A model generated the notes under the pieces. That model ran no database searches, had not been told where the DNA came from, and saw only the letters and a program-made list of their open reading frames with translations. Made by a program: the position numbers and the translations under genes. Shown here in pieces: positions 7,853 through 15,815 of a stretch of DNA of 61,700 nt; within the stretch, counting starts at the first letter, position 1, and each line of letters opens with the position of its first letter. This stretch comes from Acidobacteriota bacterium (GTDB lineage Bacteria; Acidobacteriota; Blastocatellia; UBA7656): contig JACQDB010000016.1 in assembly GCA_016201275.1 (NCBI GenBank), positions 1 to 61,700 of the forward strand, given 5' to 3'.

Positions 7853-10207
7853 TTAGGCAAGCCAAGACAGCACGCGCCAGTAGGCTTTGCGTGCCAATAC
7901 AGGCCAGCCTGCTTTTAACACCGGCGTTGCGCTGGTGGCACTTGATTCCGCCCAACGGTTCGACCAGCCATGCAAATCCCAAACTAAATCCGCGCCTTTC
8001 AAGCCTGCACGCACCAACGCTCCGGCAGGATTTTTGCCGTTATTGGAATAGCTGTTGCCATGAATGTAGGTGTTATCGGGAGTCGCTCCGACATCGAACG
8101 CCGTGCCTTTCGGGAAAGTGGTTTCCAGGCTGAACACGCCTACGCCATAACAATCGTTGCCGCGAATCTCGTTGGCGGTGACTTCGGTGTTATCGGCAGC
8201 CATCACCAGTATGCCGGTGCCGGGTGGCACTTGTGAGACGATGGAATTCGGGTTGCCAAAGTTGAGGTGATTATTTTCAATGACGCGATTGTTGCGAACC
8301 AGGCAATCGCGCCCGACTTTCGAGACGTTGTTGGGCAAAACGAAAACCAGTATGCCGCCGCTGTTGTCGTAAGCATAATTATTTTCGACCACCGCGTTAA
8401 TCGAGTTTTCAACCTCTATGCCGGTGACGTTGCCATAGACTTCGCAATTTCGCACCACGATGTCACGCGATTGGCCCACGTACAAAGCGGCGTCGGCAAT
8501 CCCTGTCGCTTTGACGTTTTCAATCGTCACGCCGGTGCAGCTTACCGGATAGGTTCCATACAAGCCGGTCTTTTCCACATAGAGATTGCGGAAGGTGACG
8601 TTGTTGGCGTGCTGCGTCATCACGCCATTGGCGATGTAGTTTTTGACATCGAAATTCTCCATTAAAAAATTATCGCCGGTCGAAAGCATGGCATCCGAAA
8701 GTTTGCCTTCGCCATCCAGCACAGGACGCGAAGTCATTCCATTTGCGAAAGCCACTTTTTGTTCCTGAGTGAAAGATATTCCTCTTAGCGTGATGTTAGC
8801 GATGTCGTTCTTGAGTTCTTCTTTGTAGATGCCGGGTTCGACTTCGATAACATCACCGGGTACAGCTTTATCGAGTGCCGCTTGAATAGACTCGCCCGCT
8901 TTGACTCTGACGGTTTGCGGAGCGCGACTGGCAAGCACTTCTTTCGGCATTCCAGTGTTGAACTTGGCGACAAGGTCTCGCGCTGCGTTTTTCAAGTGTG
9001 GAACAACGGGAAGTCCCGAAGGCACTTTGGCAGGAAATTCCGGCACCTTCGCTTCATCGGTGAGAGCGTAAAGAAAAGCAATCAAGTCCTCTTTTTCGGA
9101 CTTGCTCAAGGTGTATGAATGAATCTTGTCGTCCACCACAGGCTCTTTGAAACCCATACCGGGGCCGCCGCCTGCGGCGTAAAAATCCAACACTTCTTCT
9201 AGGGTTTTGAATCTGCCGTTGTGCATATACGGCGCGTTCAATACCACGTTGCGAAGCGTAGGGACTTTGAAAGCGTACTTGTTGCCTTCGCCTTTGGTCA
9301 CATCAAAGCGCCCGTAGTCGGGTTGTTGACCGGCGATTTCGGGAACCCCGATGATTTTGAAATCGCGGTTGTTAAACGTCGGCATTCCGTGACACTCGAA
9401 ACAGCGCGTGCGCCCGGAACGAAAGAGATTGAAGCCGCGAATCTGTGCCGGGGTCAGGGCATTGCGGTCGCCTTTGACATATTTATCAAACGGCGTGTTG
9501 TTGGCCGTCAAGGTGCGCTCGAAGGCGGCAATAGCAAACGCTACGTTGTCGAAGGTGATGGCCGAACCGTTTGCGCCTTTGAAGGTTTTATCGAAGAGTT
9601 GGACGTATTCGGGAATCTGTTTCAATTCCTGAATCAGTTTTTCCGGGTCTTCGGCCATCTCGTCGGGATTGATGATCGGCTGCTGCGCCTGTGCTTCTAA
9701 ATCTTCGGCGCGTCCGTCCCAGAACTGTTTGTGATTGTAAGCGGCGTTCCACAACGACGGCGCGGCGCGCCGTATGACGTGACCGCCGGTGCGTTCCGCG
9801 CCCAATCCTTTGCCGTCTTTGCCCATCGAAAGGCCGCGCCCATCGCCAAAACCTAAATCGGGATGATGACAGGTGGCACAGGAAATATCGTTGCCGCCAG
9901 ACAGCAGCGGGTCAAAAAACAACATTCGTCCGAGTTGCACACGCTCATCATTTTTGTCAGTAGGCAGAGGATTGTTGGCGCGCAAGACCATCGCCGGAAA
10001 GTTGCGATTCAACCCGGCTCCTGCATCGCCTGCGCCGGTGTTGCCTTCTGATGCGAGGAAGTCGGCTTTGACCGGCAGCATTCCTAAAACTAGAAAACCG
10101 ATGAGAGGAAGAGCAACGAACAACGCCAGGAGCTTAGGCCAGAGGCGAGGTTTCGGGCGCGCCTCTCCGATCTCCAGGTCGTGCAAGCTTGAAGCGGTGC
10201 TGTCCAT
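7853..10207 (-). CDS. MauG-type dihaem cytochrome c peroxidase fused to a right-handed beta-helix
   Basis: 784 residues starting at ATG 10207, supported by GGAGG upstream (an in-frame start further up at 10261 is less likely). A membrane segment at about 24-46 anchors it facing the periplasm. Residues about 65-410 form a bacterial cytochrome c peroxidase/MauG module with haem sites CATCH (about 110-114) and CFECH (about 269-273). Residues about 452-760 form a parallel beta-helix (IQAALDKAVPGDVIEVEPGIY, then repeated N-N-x-V/I rungs) of the kind seen in carbohydrate-active or NosD-like proteins. This enzyme/beta-helix combination in one chain is unusual. Plausible role: periplasmic oxidative chemistry directed to a bound glycan or protein. 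It is divergent from the subtilisin gene. Confidence 0.88.
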   Translation of the reverse strand: MDSTASSLHDLEIGEARPKPRLWPKLLALFVALPLIGFLVLGMLPVKADFLASEGNTGAGDAGAGLNRNFPAMVLRANNPLPTDKNDERVQLGRMLFFDPLLSGGNDISCATCHHPDLGFGDGRGLSMGKDGKGLGAERTGGHVIRRAAPSLWNAAYNHKQFWDGRAEDLEAQAQQPIINPDEMAEDPEKLIQELKQIPEYVQLFDKTFKGANGSAITFDNVAFAIAAFERTLTANNTPFDKYVKGDRNALTPAQIRGFNLFRSGRTRCFECHGMPTFNNRDFKIIGVPEIAGQQPDYGRFDVTKGEGNKYAFKVPTLRNVVLNAPYMHNGRFKTLEEVLDFYAAGGGPGMGFKEPVVDDKIHSYTLSKSEKEDLIAFLYALTDEAKVPEFPAKVPSGLPVVPHLKNAARDLVAKFNTGMPKEVLASRAPQTVRVKAGESIQAALDKAVPGDVIEVEPGIYKEELKNDIANITLRGISFTQEQKVAFANGMTSRPVLDGEGKLSDAMLSTGDNFLMENFDVKNYIANGVMTQHANNVTFRNLYVEKTGLYGTYPVSCTGVTIENVKATGIADAALYVGQSRDIVVRNCEVYGNVTGIEVENSINAVVENNYAYDNSGGILVFVLPNNVSKVGRDCLVRNNRVIENNHLNFGNPNSIVSQVPPGTGILVMAADNTEVTANEIRGNDCYGVGVFSLETTFPKGTAFDVGATPDNTYIHGNSYSNNGKNPAGALVRAGLKGADLVWDLHGWSNRWAESSATSATPVLKAGWPVLARKAYWRVLSWLA

Positions 10208-10309
10208 AATTATGCGTTCCTCCGTTGTTGAAAAAAGAGTGCTTCGAGCGAGTGGCTGCAATTATATTGAGCCTGTCGGCGAAGTCAAAGCGATTCTGCA
10301 TTACGGGTA

Positions 10310-10338
10310 TTGAAAAACTTAGGCCAATCGGGTATAAG
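10310..10338 (+). promoter_or_regulatory. Sigma-70-type promoter candidate for the subtilisin gene
   Basis: TTGAAA (10310-10315), exactly 17 nt, TATAAG (10333-10338), 68 bp upstream of the ATG at 10407. Confidence 0.55.
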
Positions 10339-10406
10339 CAAACCTGGTCTCCCAACAAACAAACGTAGAGCTTACTGAAAAAACCAATAAAAGCTGTGTT
10401 GTGATT

Positions 10407-12182
10407 ATGCGTAAATTGCTGATTATTTCGATTGCCCTGACTCTGCTGCTGACCTCCGTGCTGTGCCGCCAGCCGGTCTCGGCCAATCCCGCCGCCGCCG
10501 CACGCTACCTGAAAGCGCACGGCGAAGTCATCGTCAAATTCAAAGAGCGTGCTATTCATGCTGTAGCGTTGAAGCAGACTGGCGCGACCCTCTCTGTAGA
10601 GCCTCAATGGATGGATATGGCGCAGGCGATTGCCGAAAGCGCCGGAACTTTAAGTAAGGAAAATTTGCGCGATGCGATTCAGCCCTTAGTGCCGACCTTT
10701 CGCGACAGCAAAGTAGCCAAGCTGATTTCGCAATGGGGAATGGATCGAACCGTGGTGTTGCAGTTCGATGCGAGCGAAGACCTTGACGCCATTATCAAGC
10801 ACTTGCGCGCCAATGAAGCAGTCGAATTTGTCGAGCCGAATGCGCGTATCGAAACCGGCTCTCTTATTCCCAACGACCCGGATTTTTCCGCGCAATGGGG
10901 CTTGCGAAATTTGGGCTTGAGCGTTGGCGGTTATCCGGCAACCCTCGCCGCCGACATCCACGCCACGGATGCCTGGGAACTTACCACTGGCAGCCCCAAT
11001 GTGTTGATAGCCGTGACCGACACCGGTTGCGACATCACTCATCCAGACCTTGCACCGAACATCTACACCAACCCGCGTGAAATTCCCAATAACAACATAG
11101 ACGACGACAACAACGGCTATGTGGATGATGTGAATGGCTACAATGTCGCCGACCGCAACAACGATATTTCCGATGTCAGCGGCCACGGCACCGAAATGTC
11201 TGGCATCATCGCTGCACGCCAGAACAACGACACAGGCATCAGCGGGGTCAGTCAATCGAAAATTATCCCGGTGAAATTTTTCCGCCGCATCGGGCCGCTG
11301 CCCACCGATGTGGAAGCGACTGTCGCCAGTGCCGCCCGCGCTTTGATTTATGCGATAGCTTCGGGCGCGTCCATCATTAACGCCAGTTGGAGCCAGACGA
11401 CGCTGGACGACACCGAATCGCAAACTCTAAAAGACGCCATCAGCGCCACCAACGAAGCGGGAATCTTGATGGTCTGCATCGCCGGAAATCTGCCTTATAA
11501 TTTGGATGTCCGCCCGGTCTATCCGGCGAGTTTTCTGTTGCCCAATCAAATCGTTGTTGCGGCTTCGGAATTCAACGATGAAATCTGGCACGTCCCTTTT
11601 GATCCGCTGCATTACTTGGCCGGGTATGGCATCAAGACCGTGGACTTGGCCGCGCCGGGGACGACCATCTTCACCACCAGAGCGCGCGGCGATTGCGAAA
11701 GTTGTACGCGCTCAACTGACCCTTCGCAATGGTACGCCAACATTGACGGCACCTCGGCCTCGGCGGCGTATGTCACGGGAGTCGCGGCCTTGGTCAAATC
11801 GCAATTTCCCGACGCCAATTTCATCACCCTCAAACGCCGCATCGTCGAGAGCGTAGATGTGAAAGATACGCTGCGAAACTTTGTTCGCACCAGCGGCAGA
11901 TTGAACGCTTACAACGCCCTGACGATTTCGTTGCAGACCATCCCGCCGGTCTTACGCAAGCTGAAGTTTAAGGCAAGCGGCAAGACCTTGATACTGGGCG
12001 CGAGCCTGCAAGTCGGCGCGACTTTGTTCATCGGCAGCAAAGGCATAGTGGTCACCAGAGGCACCTCTGAACAACTAATAACCAATCTTTCAACCAGCGA
12101 TTTTCCGGTAGGCGTGCCAACGCAAGTTCGCTTGCGAAACCCTGATGGCGGCGAAAGCCAGACCTTGACGATTACCCGATAA
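10407..12182 (+). CDS. Secreted subtilisin-family (S8) serine protease
   Basis: 591 residues from ATG 10407; a GTG two codons earlier is possible. A signal peptide (about 1-26) is followed by an I9-like propeptide ending near residue 150. The catalytic triad is visible: Asp in VTDTGCDITHPDL, His in SGHGTEMSG and Ser in DGTSASAAYVTG, with the oxyanion Asn in CIAGN. An Asn/Asp-rich stretch (NNNIDDDNNGYVDD) likely binds calcium. The last 85 residues or so look like an IPT/TIG-type beta domain. It would be an extracellular protease matured by propeptide removal. It is monocistronic and followed by a short inverted-repeat spacer. Confidence 0.93.
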   Translation: MRKLLIISIALTLLLTSVLCRQPVSANPAAAARYLKAHGEVIVKFKERAIHAVALKQTGATLSVEPQWMDMAQAIAESAGTLSKENLRDAIQPLVPTFRDSKVAKLISQWGMDRTVVLQFDASEDLDAIIKHLRANEAVEFVEPNARIETGSLIPNDPDFSAQWGLRNLGLSVGGYPATLAADIHATDAWELTTGSPNVLIAVTDTGCDITHPDLAPNIYTNPREIPNNNIDDDNNGYVDDVNGYNVADRNNDISDVSGHGTEMSGIIAARQNNDTGISGVSQSKIIPVKFFRRIGPLPTDVEATVASAARALIYAIASGASIINASWSQTTLDDTESQTLKDAISATNEAGILMVCIAGNLPYNLDVRPVYPASFLLPNQIVVAASEFNDEIWHVPFDPLHYLAGYGIKTVDLAAPGTTIFTTRARGDCESCTRSTDPSQWYANIDGTSASAAYVTGVAALVKSQFPDANFITLKRRIVESVDVKDTLRNFVRTSGRLNAYNALTISLQTIPPVLRKLKFKASGKTLILGASLQVGATLFIGSKGIVVTRGTSEQLITNLSTSDFPVGVPTQVRLRNPDGGESQTLTITR

Positions 12183-12189
12183 TCAGTCC

Positions 12190-12295
12190 TCAGTCCTTAG
12201 TTCCCTAGTCCTTAGTGATTGACTCTGACATCAAAAATCATCAATGATTATAGGCTGGGGACGAAGGACTAGAGACTAAGGACTAGAGACTAAGG
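12190..12295. repeat. Inverted and tandem AGTCCTTAG repeats before the sigma-54 activator gene
   Basis: CCTAGTCCTTAGT-type motifs near 12190-12220 face GACTAGAGACTAAGGACTAGAGACTAAGGA at about 12265-12295. The right-hand copy runs directly into the ATG at 12296, so the ribosome binding region of that gene is repeat-derived. Confidence 0.6.
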
Positions 12296-14335
12296 ATGCA
12301 GCAGACACTTTCGCTTGAGCGTAAATTGCAGATGTACGAGGCGCGTGAGGCCATTCTCAGGCGCATCGGCTCGGAGACTTTTTCGGTCATTGACCTGAAT
12401 CATTTTCTGCGCGCTACCGTCAGCGAAATCGGCAGGATGATGGGCGCGGAGCGTTGCGACGTGATGACCATTGAACCCGATGGCGTGCTTCGCATCACCC
12501 ACGAATACCGTGCTGAAAATCTTGAACTGCCGTCCTCGCTCGGTATTGAAATTGATCTTGATCGTTTGCCGGAGAACTTCGATTTTTATACGGCAAAGGC
12601 TTTTGCCGATGCGACCGCACCGGAATTGCCGCACACCATTCGCGCACTGGCCGAAAAACTTTCGACCAAATCGTTATTGATTGTTCCCATCACCTTTAAC
12701 TTGAAACTGCTTGGCGCGATTGCGCTGCATCATTGCCACCAATCGTATTACTGGAAAGCTGACGAAATCGCTTTCGTGCAAAGCCTCACCGAACAGATTG
12801 CCATAGGTTATCGCTACACCCAGATTTACAGCGAAAAAGAGAAAGAGGCGCGCATCAATCAGGCGCTTTTGGAAATCGCTAACGACATCAACACCGGTTC
12901 GGATTTTTCGCCGGTCACCGAACGCATACTCGACAAAGCCATAGACCTGCTTGGATTGGAAGCCGCCTGTCTGGCCATTCTCGACAGCAACGAAATTCAC
13001 TTCACCAATCTGCGAACCGCAGCAACTTCCAGCGCAGAGATTTTGAAGCGCCCGTCGCTGCAATTTCCGATACTGGATTTGCTGCCGAAAAAGATCGAAC
13101 ACGGGCAGATGTTGAAAATTCTCAGCCCCGATCAACACGCCTATGCGCGCTCGTTTCTCAACGAAGTCTTTACCGCCGGAGCCTGCATCATCTCGCCTAT
13201 GGTGGTCGAAGACCGTCTGTTCGGAGCCTTGATACTGTTATGGGCGGAACCGAAAAATCATTTCATGCTCGATGACACGGCGCTCGCTTTAGGCATCGCC
13301 GATCAACTCGCCATCGCGCTTTCCAAAGCCCGTTTGTCGGCGGAGGTTCTGCGCCTGCGCCAGGAATTGGAACACGCGCAAAGCAGTCACAACCGTTCGG
13401 GACTGGTCGGCAAAAGCGACACCATCATGCGTTGCATGGAGATGGCTTTGTACGTCGCCGACAGCTACACGACGGTGCTGATTCAGGGCGAATCGGGAAC
13501 CGGCAAAGAGGTGTTGGCCGATTTGATTCAAGTCAATTCATCACGCGCCGCCAAGCCTTATGTCAAAATTAATTGCGGCGCGATTCCCGAAACTCTGTTG
13601 GAATCGGAATTGTTCGGCCACGAAAAAGGCGCGTTCACCGATGCCCGTTCGCGGCGCATCGGCAAGTTTGAAGAGGCCAACAACGGCACGCTGTTTTTGG
13701 ATGAAATCGGCGAGATGACCTTAGCGGCGCAGGTGCGTTTGCTGCGGGTTTTGCAAAACGGCGAAATCGCCCGCGTTGGCGGCAATGAAATTATCAAGAC
13801 CGATGTGCGCGTCATCGCCGCTACGAATATGGATTTGGAAGAAGCGGTGCGCGAAGGGCGGTTTCGCCGCGACCTGTTTTATCGCCTGAATGTCTATCCG
13901 ATCAAACTCCCGGCGTTGCGCGAACGCCGCGAAGACATCCCTTTGTTGGCGATTCACTTTCTGGAGATTTACAAAAACCGCTCGAATAAAAATATCACCG
14001 GCATCAGCGAAAAAGCGTTGTCGCGGTTGCGGCGCTACGATTGGCCGGGCAACGTGCGCGAACTGGAAAATGCCATAGAGCGTTCGGTCATCATCGCCCA
14101 GGGCAATATGATCACGCTTGATGATTTGCCCGATGCGGCACGCGGCGCAGAGAACGAAGTGGATGCGCGCCAGACCGTTGAAATCGAAGTCGGCACGCCG
14201 ATTGATGAAGTGGAAAAACGCTTGATACTGGAAACCCTCAGTTACAACAACGGCGACCGCACACGCACCGCGCAGATGCTCGGCATAGGCCGCAAGACGC
14301 TTTATCGCAAGCTGCAACAATACGGCAACCCTTGA
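12296..14335 (+). CDS. Sigma-54-dependent transcriptional activator (GAF-GAF-AAA+-Fis)
   Basis: 679 residues. Two GAF-type sensory domains (about 25-170 and 190-350) and a short coiled linker precede an AAA+ ATPase (about 385-620) with Walker A GESGTGKE, Walker B LFLDEIGE and an arginine-finger region FRRDLFYRLNVYPI. A Fis-type helix-turn-helix ends the protein (RTRTAQMLGIGRKTLYRKL). The layout resembles FhlA/NorR-type activators, which remodel sigma-54 RNA polymerase after small-molecule sensing. The sigma-54 contact loop reads GAFTDA (Asp at residue 449) instead of the usual GAFTGA. No histidine-kinase partner is adjacent. A sigma-54 promoter occurs elsewhere in the window (54447); a link is not demonstrated. 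Confidence 0.93.
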   Translation: MQQTLSLERKLQMYEAREAILRRIGSETFSVIDLNHFLRATVSEIGRMMGAERCDVMTIEPDGVLRITHEYRAENLELPSSLGIEIDLDRLPENFDFYTAKAFADATAPELPHTIRALAEKLSTKSLLIVPITFNLKLLGAIALHHCHQSYYWKADEIAFVQSLTEQIAIGYRYTQIYSEKEKEARINQALLEIANDINTGSDFSPVTERILDKAIDLLGLEAACLAILDSNEIHFTNLRTAATSSAEILKRPSLQFPILDLLPKKIEHGQMLKILSPDQHAYARSFLNEVFTAGACIISPMVVEDRLFGALILLWAEPKNHFMLDDTALALGIADQLAIALSKARLSAEVLRLRQELEHAQSSHNRSGLVGKSDTIMRCMEMALYVADSYTTVLIQGESGTGKEVLADLIQVNSSRAAKPYVKINCGAIPETLLESELFGHEKGAFTDARSRRIGKFEEANNGTLFLDEIGEMTLAAQVRLLRVLQNGEIARVGGNEIIKTDVRVIAATNMDLEEAVREGRFRRDLFYRLNVYPIKLPALRERREDIPLLAIHFLEIYKNRSNKNITGISEKALSRLRRYDWPGNVRELENAIERSVIIAQGNMITLDDLPDAARGAENEVDARQTVEIEVGTPIDEVEKRLILETLSYNNGDRTRTAQMLGIGRKTLYRKLQQYGNP

Positions 14336-14380
14336 CTCCTAGGGGATGCGGTTTTCGTGAAAGCGAGAGGAAAAGGTAAC

Positions 14381-14483
14381 TAGAGCGTGGTCGCAGAATT
14401 CCAGAAACCGTCTATATGTTGTAGATAATCAAACCACCGCACACAATATCTGGACAGAAAGCCCATTTCTGCGCCACGCTCTA
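14381..14483. mobile_element. TA-flanked MITE-like element, family B copy 2
   Basis: 103 bp, TAGAGCGTGGTCGCAGAATTCC... to ...GCGCCACGCTCTA, with TA at both ends and internal sequence nearly colinear with 5057-5158. It lies in a 374-bp intergenic stretch (14336-14709) that otherwise holds only a possible terminator. Confidence 0.7.
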
Positions 14484-14517
14484 ACTACTGCCGAACCCCG
14501 CTGCACCTCGCTGCATG

Positions 14518-14541
14518 AACCGGTGCGGCTTTCCGGTTTTT
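14518..14541 (+). terminator. Possible intrinsic terminator
   Basis: AACCGG (14518-14523), a 9-nt loop, CCGGTT (14533-14538), then TTT. Short stem and short U-run; it would end transcription from the sigma-54 activator or an element-borne read-through. Confidence 0.3.
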
Positions 14542-14709
14542 GCCTGTGTGTAGCCGTGTGCATATGTGGTTGCAGTTGTGTCGCTTGATTCAGGGTTTTG
14601 ATTTTTGCTTACCGCCGCGCTCTGCGCTTGCTGCGAAATGCCAAAAACTATAGGCTGTAGAGGACAATCCGTTATCAATCAGCAAAGACTAACGACAGGA
14701 GGAGAGCGT

Positions 14710-15405
14710 ATGAAACGAATCATCACGACCATGTTTATTTTGACCGCCTGGTTTGCCACGGTCAGCAACAGTTTTGCTCAGGGCAATGCGGCGGCAATCG
14801 GCAGTTGGGACATGACTTTGGAAACTCCGCAAGGCACACGCAATTTTCCCTTTCACTTGAAAGAAGAGAATGGCAAGCTGCTGCCCAGTCCGCCCTTCAA
14901 GAGCGCCGAAGTGAAAGGTGATGCCATCACCATGCACATGACAGTGAAGTTTCAGGAGAACGATTTGGAAATTACTTACACCGACAAAATCGCTGGTGAT
15001 GCGATGAGCGGCGATGCCGATTTCGGCGGTCTGGCACAAGGCACTTGGACGGCCAAACGCAAAGCCGCTGGCAGCACCCCCGCTTCCGGTTCCGCCGCCG
15101 CCGCCGCCGTGAACGTGACCGGAACGTGGAGCGCTACGGTTGAAACATCGCAAGGCTCCGGCACCCCGACCTTCACCTTCAAACAGGAAGGCGAAACCTT
15201 GAGCGGCAATTACAAAGGACAATTGGGCGAAGCGCCGCTCAACGGCTCGGTCAAAGGCAACGACATCACTTTCAACATCAAGCTCTCGGTGCAGGGGCAA
15301 GATTTCGACATCACCTACAGCGGCAAAGTCGAAGGCACGACGATGAAAGGGAAAGCCATGTTAGGCCCACTCGGCGAAGCCAATTGGACGGCAAAGAAAA
15401 ATTAG
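14710..15405 (+). CDS. Secreted two-repeat beta-rich protein, uncharacterised
   Basis: 231 residues. The start is firmly set by AGGAGGAGAGCGT before ATG 14710. A signal peptide (about 1-22, ending FAQG) is followed by two homologous repeats of about 95 residues. Each begins W-D/S-A/M-T-x-E-T-x-Q-G and contains G-D-x-I/D-I-T-F/M and an I-T-Y-(T/S)-(D/G)-K-x-x-G/E pattern ending in NWTAK or TWTAK. An Ala/Ser/Pro linker joins them (about 122-140). This is a lipocalin-like or beta-sandwich secreted protein type frequent in Acidobacteria and Bacteroidetes, with no assigned enzymatic role. It is probably monocistronic. Confidence 0.8.
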   Translation: MKRIITTMFILTAWFATVSNSFAQGNAAAIGSWDMTLETPQGTRNFPFHLKEENGKLLPSPPFKSAEVKGDAITMHMTVKFQENDLEITYTDKIAGDAMSGDADFGGLAQGTWTAKRKAAGSTPASGSAAAAAVNVTGTWSATVETSQGSGTPTFTFKQEGETLSGNYKGQLGEAPLNGSVKGNDITFNIKLSVQGQDFDITYSGKVEGTTMKGKAMLGPLGEANWTAKKN

Positions 15406-15815
15406 TCGCGGCGATAATGGTTTTGGTAGGGCTAAAACAATATGGCTCAAGTGCAGATCACCGGCGCGGCCTTAGCTCAGTTTTCAGTTGTTGATAGGAG
15501 CGACCCTTTATGGTCGCCTGTACATTGATGAGCAAAGCGCTTTAATTAGAGCGTGTCGCACAAATGGATTTTCTGCCCATATATTGTATGTGATGGTGTA
15601 ACCATCTACCACATATGGACTGTTTCTGGAATTCTGTGACACGCTCTCGCTACGTAGCGGCGACCTCGGATTGTCGCGCCCTCACAGATCGTTGCGACGA
15701 AGCGCAACCAAGCTTCAATCCATATTCCTTCAACCTTACGTTTTGATCACTAGCAGATTTTTTCGCTGACCAAAGAACCTCCGGGCGATCTGGTCGAGAA
15801 GGCAACGTCCCTTTT
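15406..15815. other. Intergenic region with repeat copies
   Basis: No gene seen. It contains a half-length GCGACC-GGTCGC hairpin (15497-15524) related to 318-356 and the family B element at 15547-15648. The remainder before the glycosidase start shows no strong promoter. Confidence 0.5.
15547..15648. mobile_element. TA-flanked MITE-like element, family B copy 3 (inverted)
   Basis: 102 bp starting TAGAGCGTGTCGCA and ending TGTGACACGCTC. Its reverse complement aligns along its length with 14381-14483. The right flank reads TC rather than TA, suggesting later mutation of the target dinucleotide. Confidence 0.65.
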
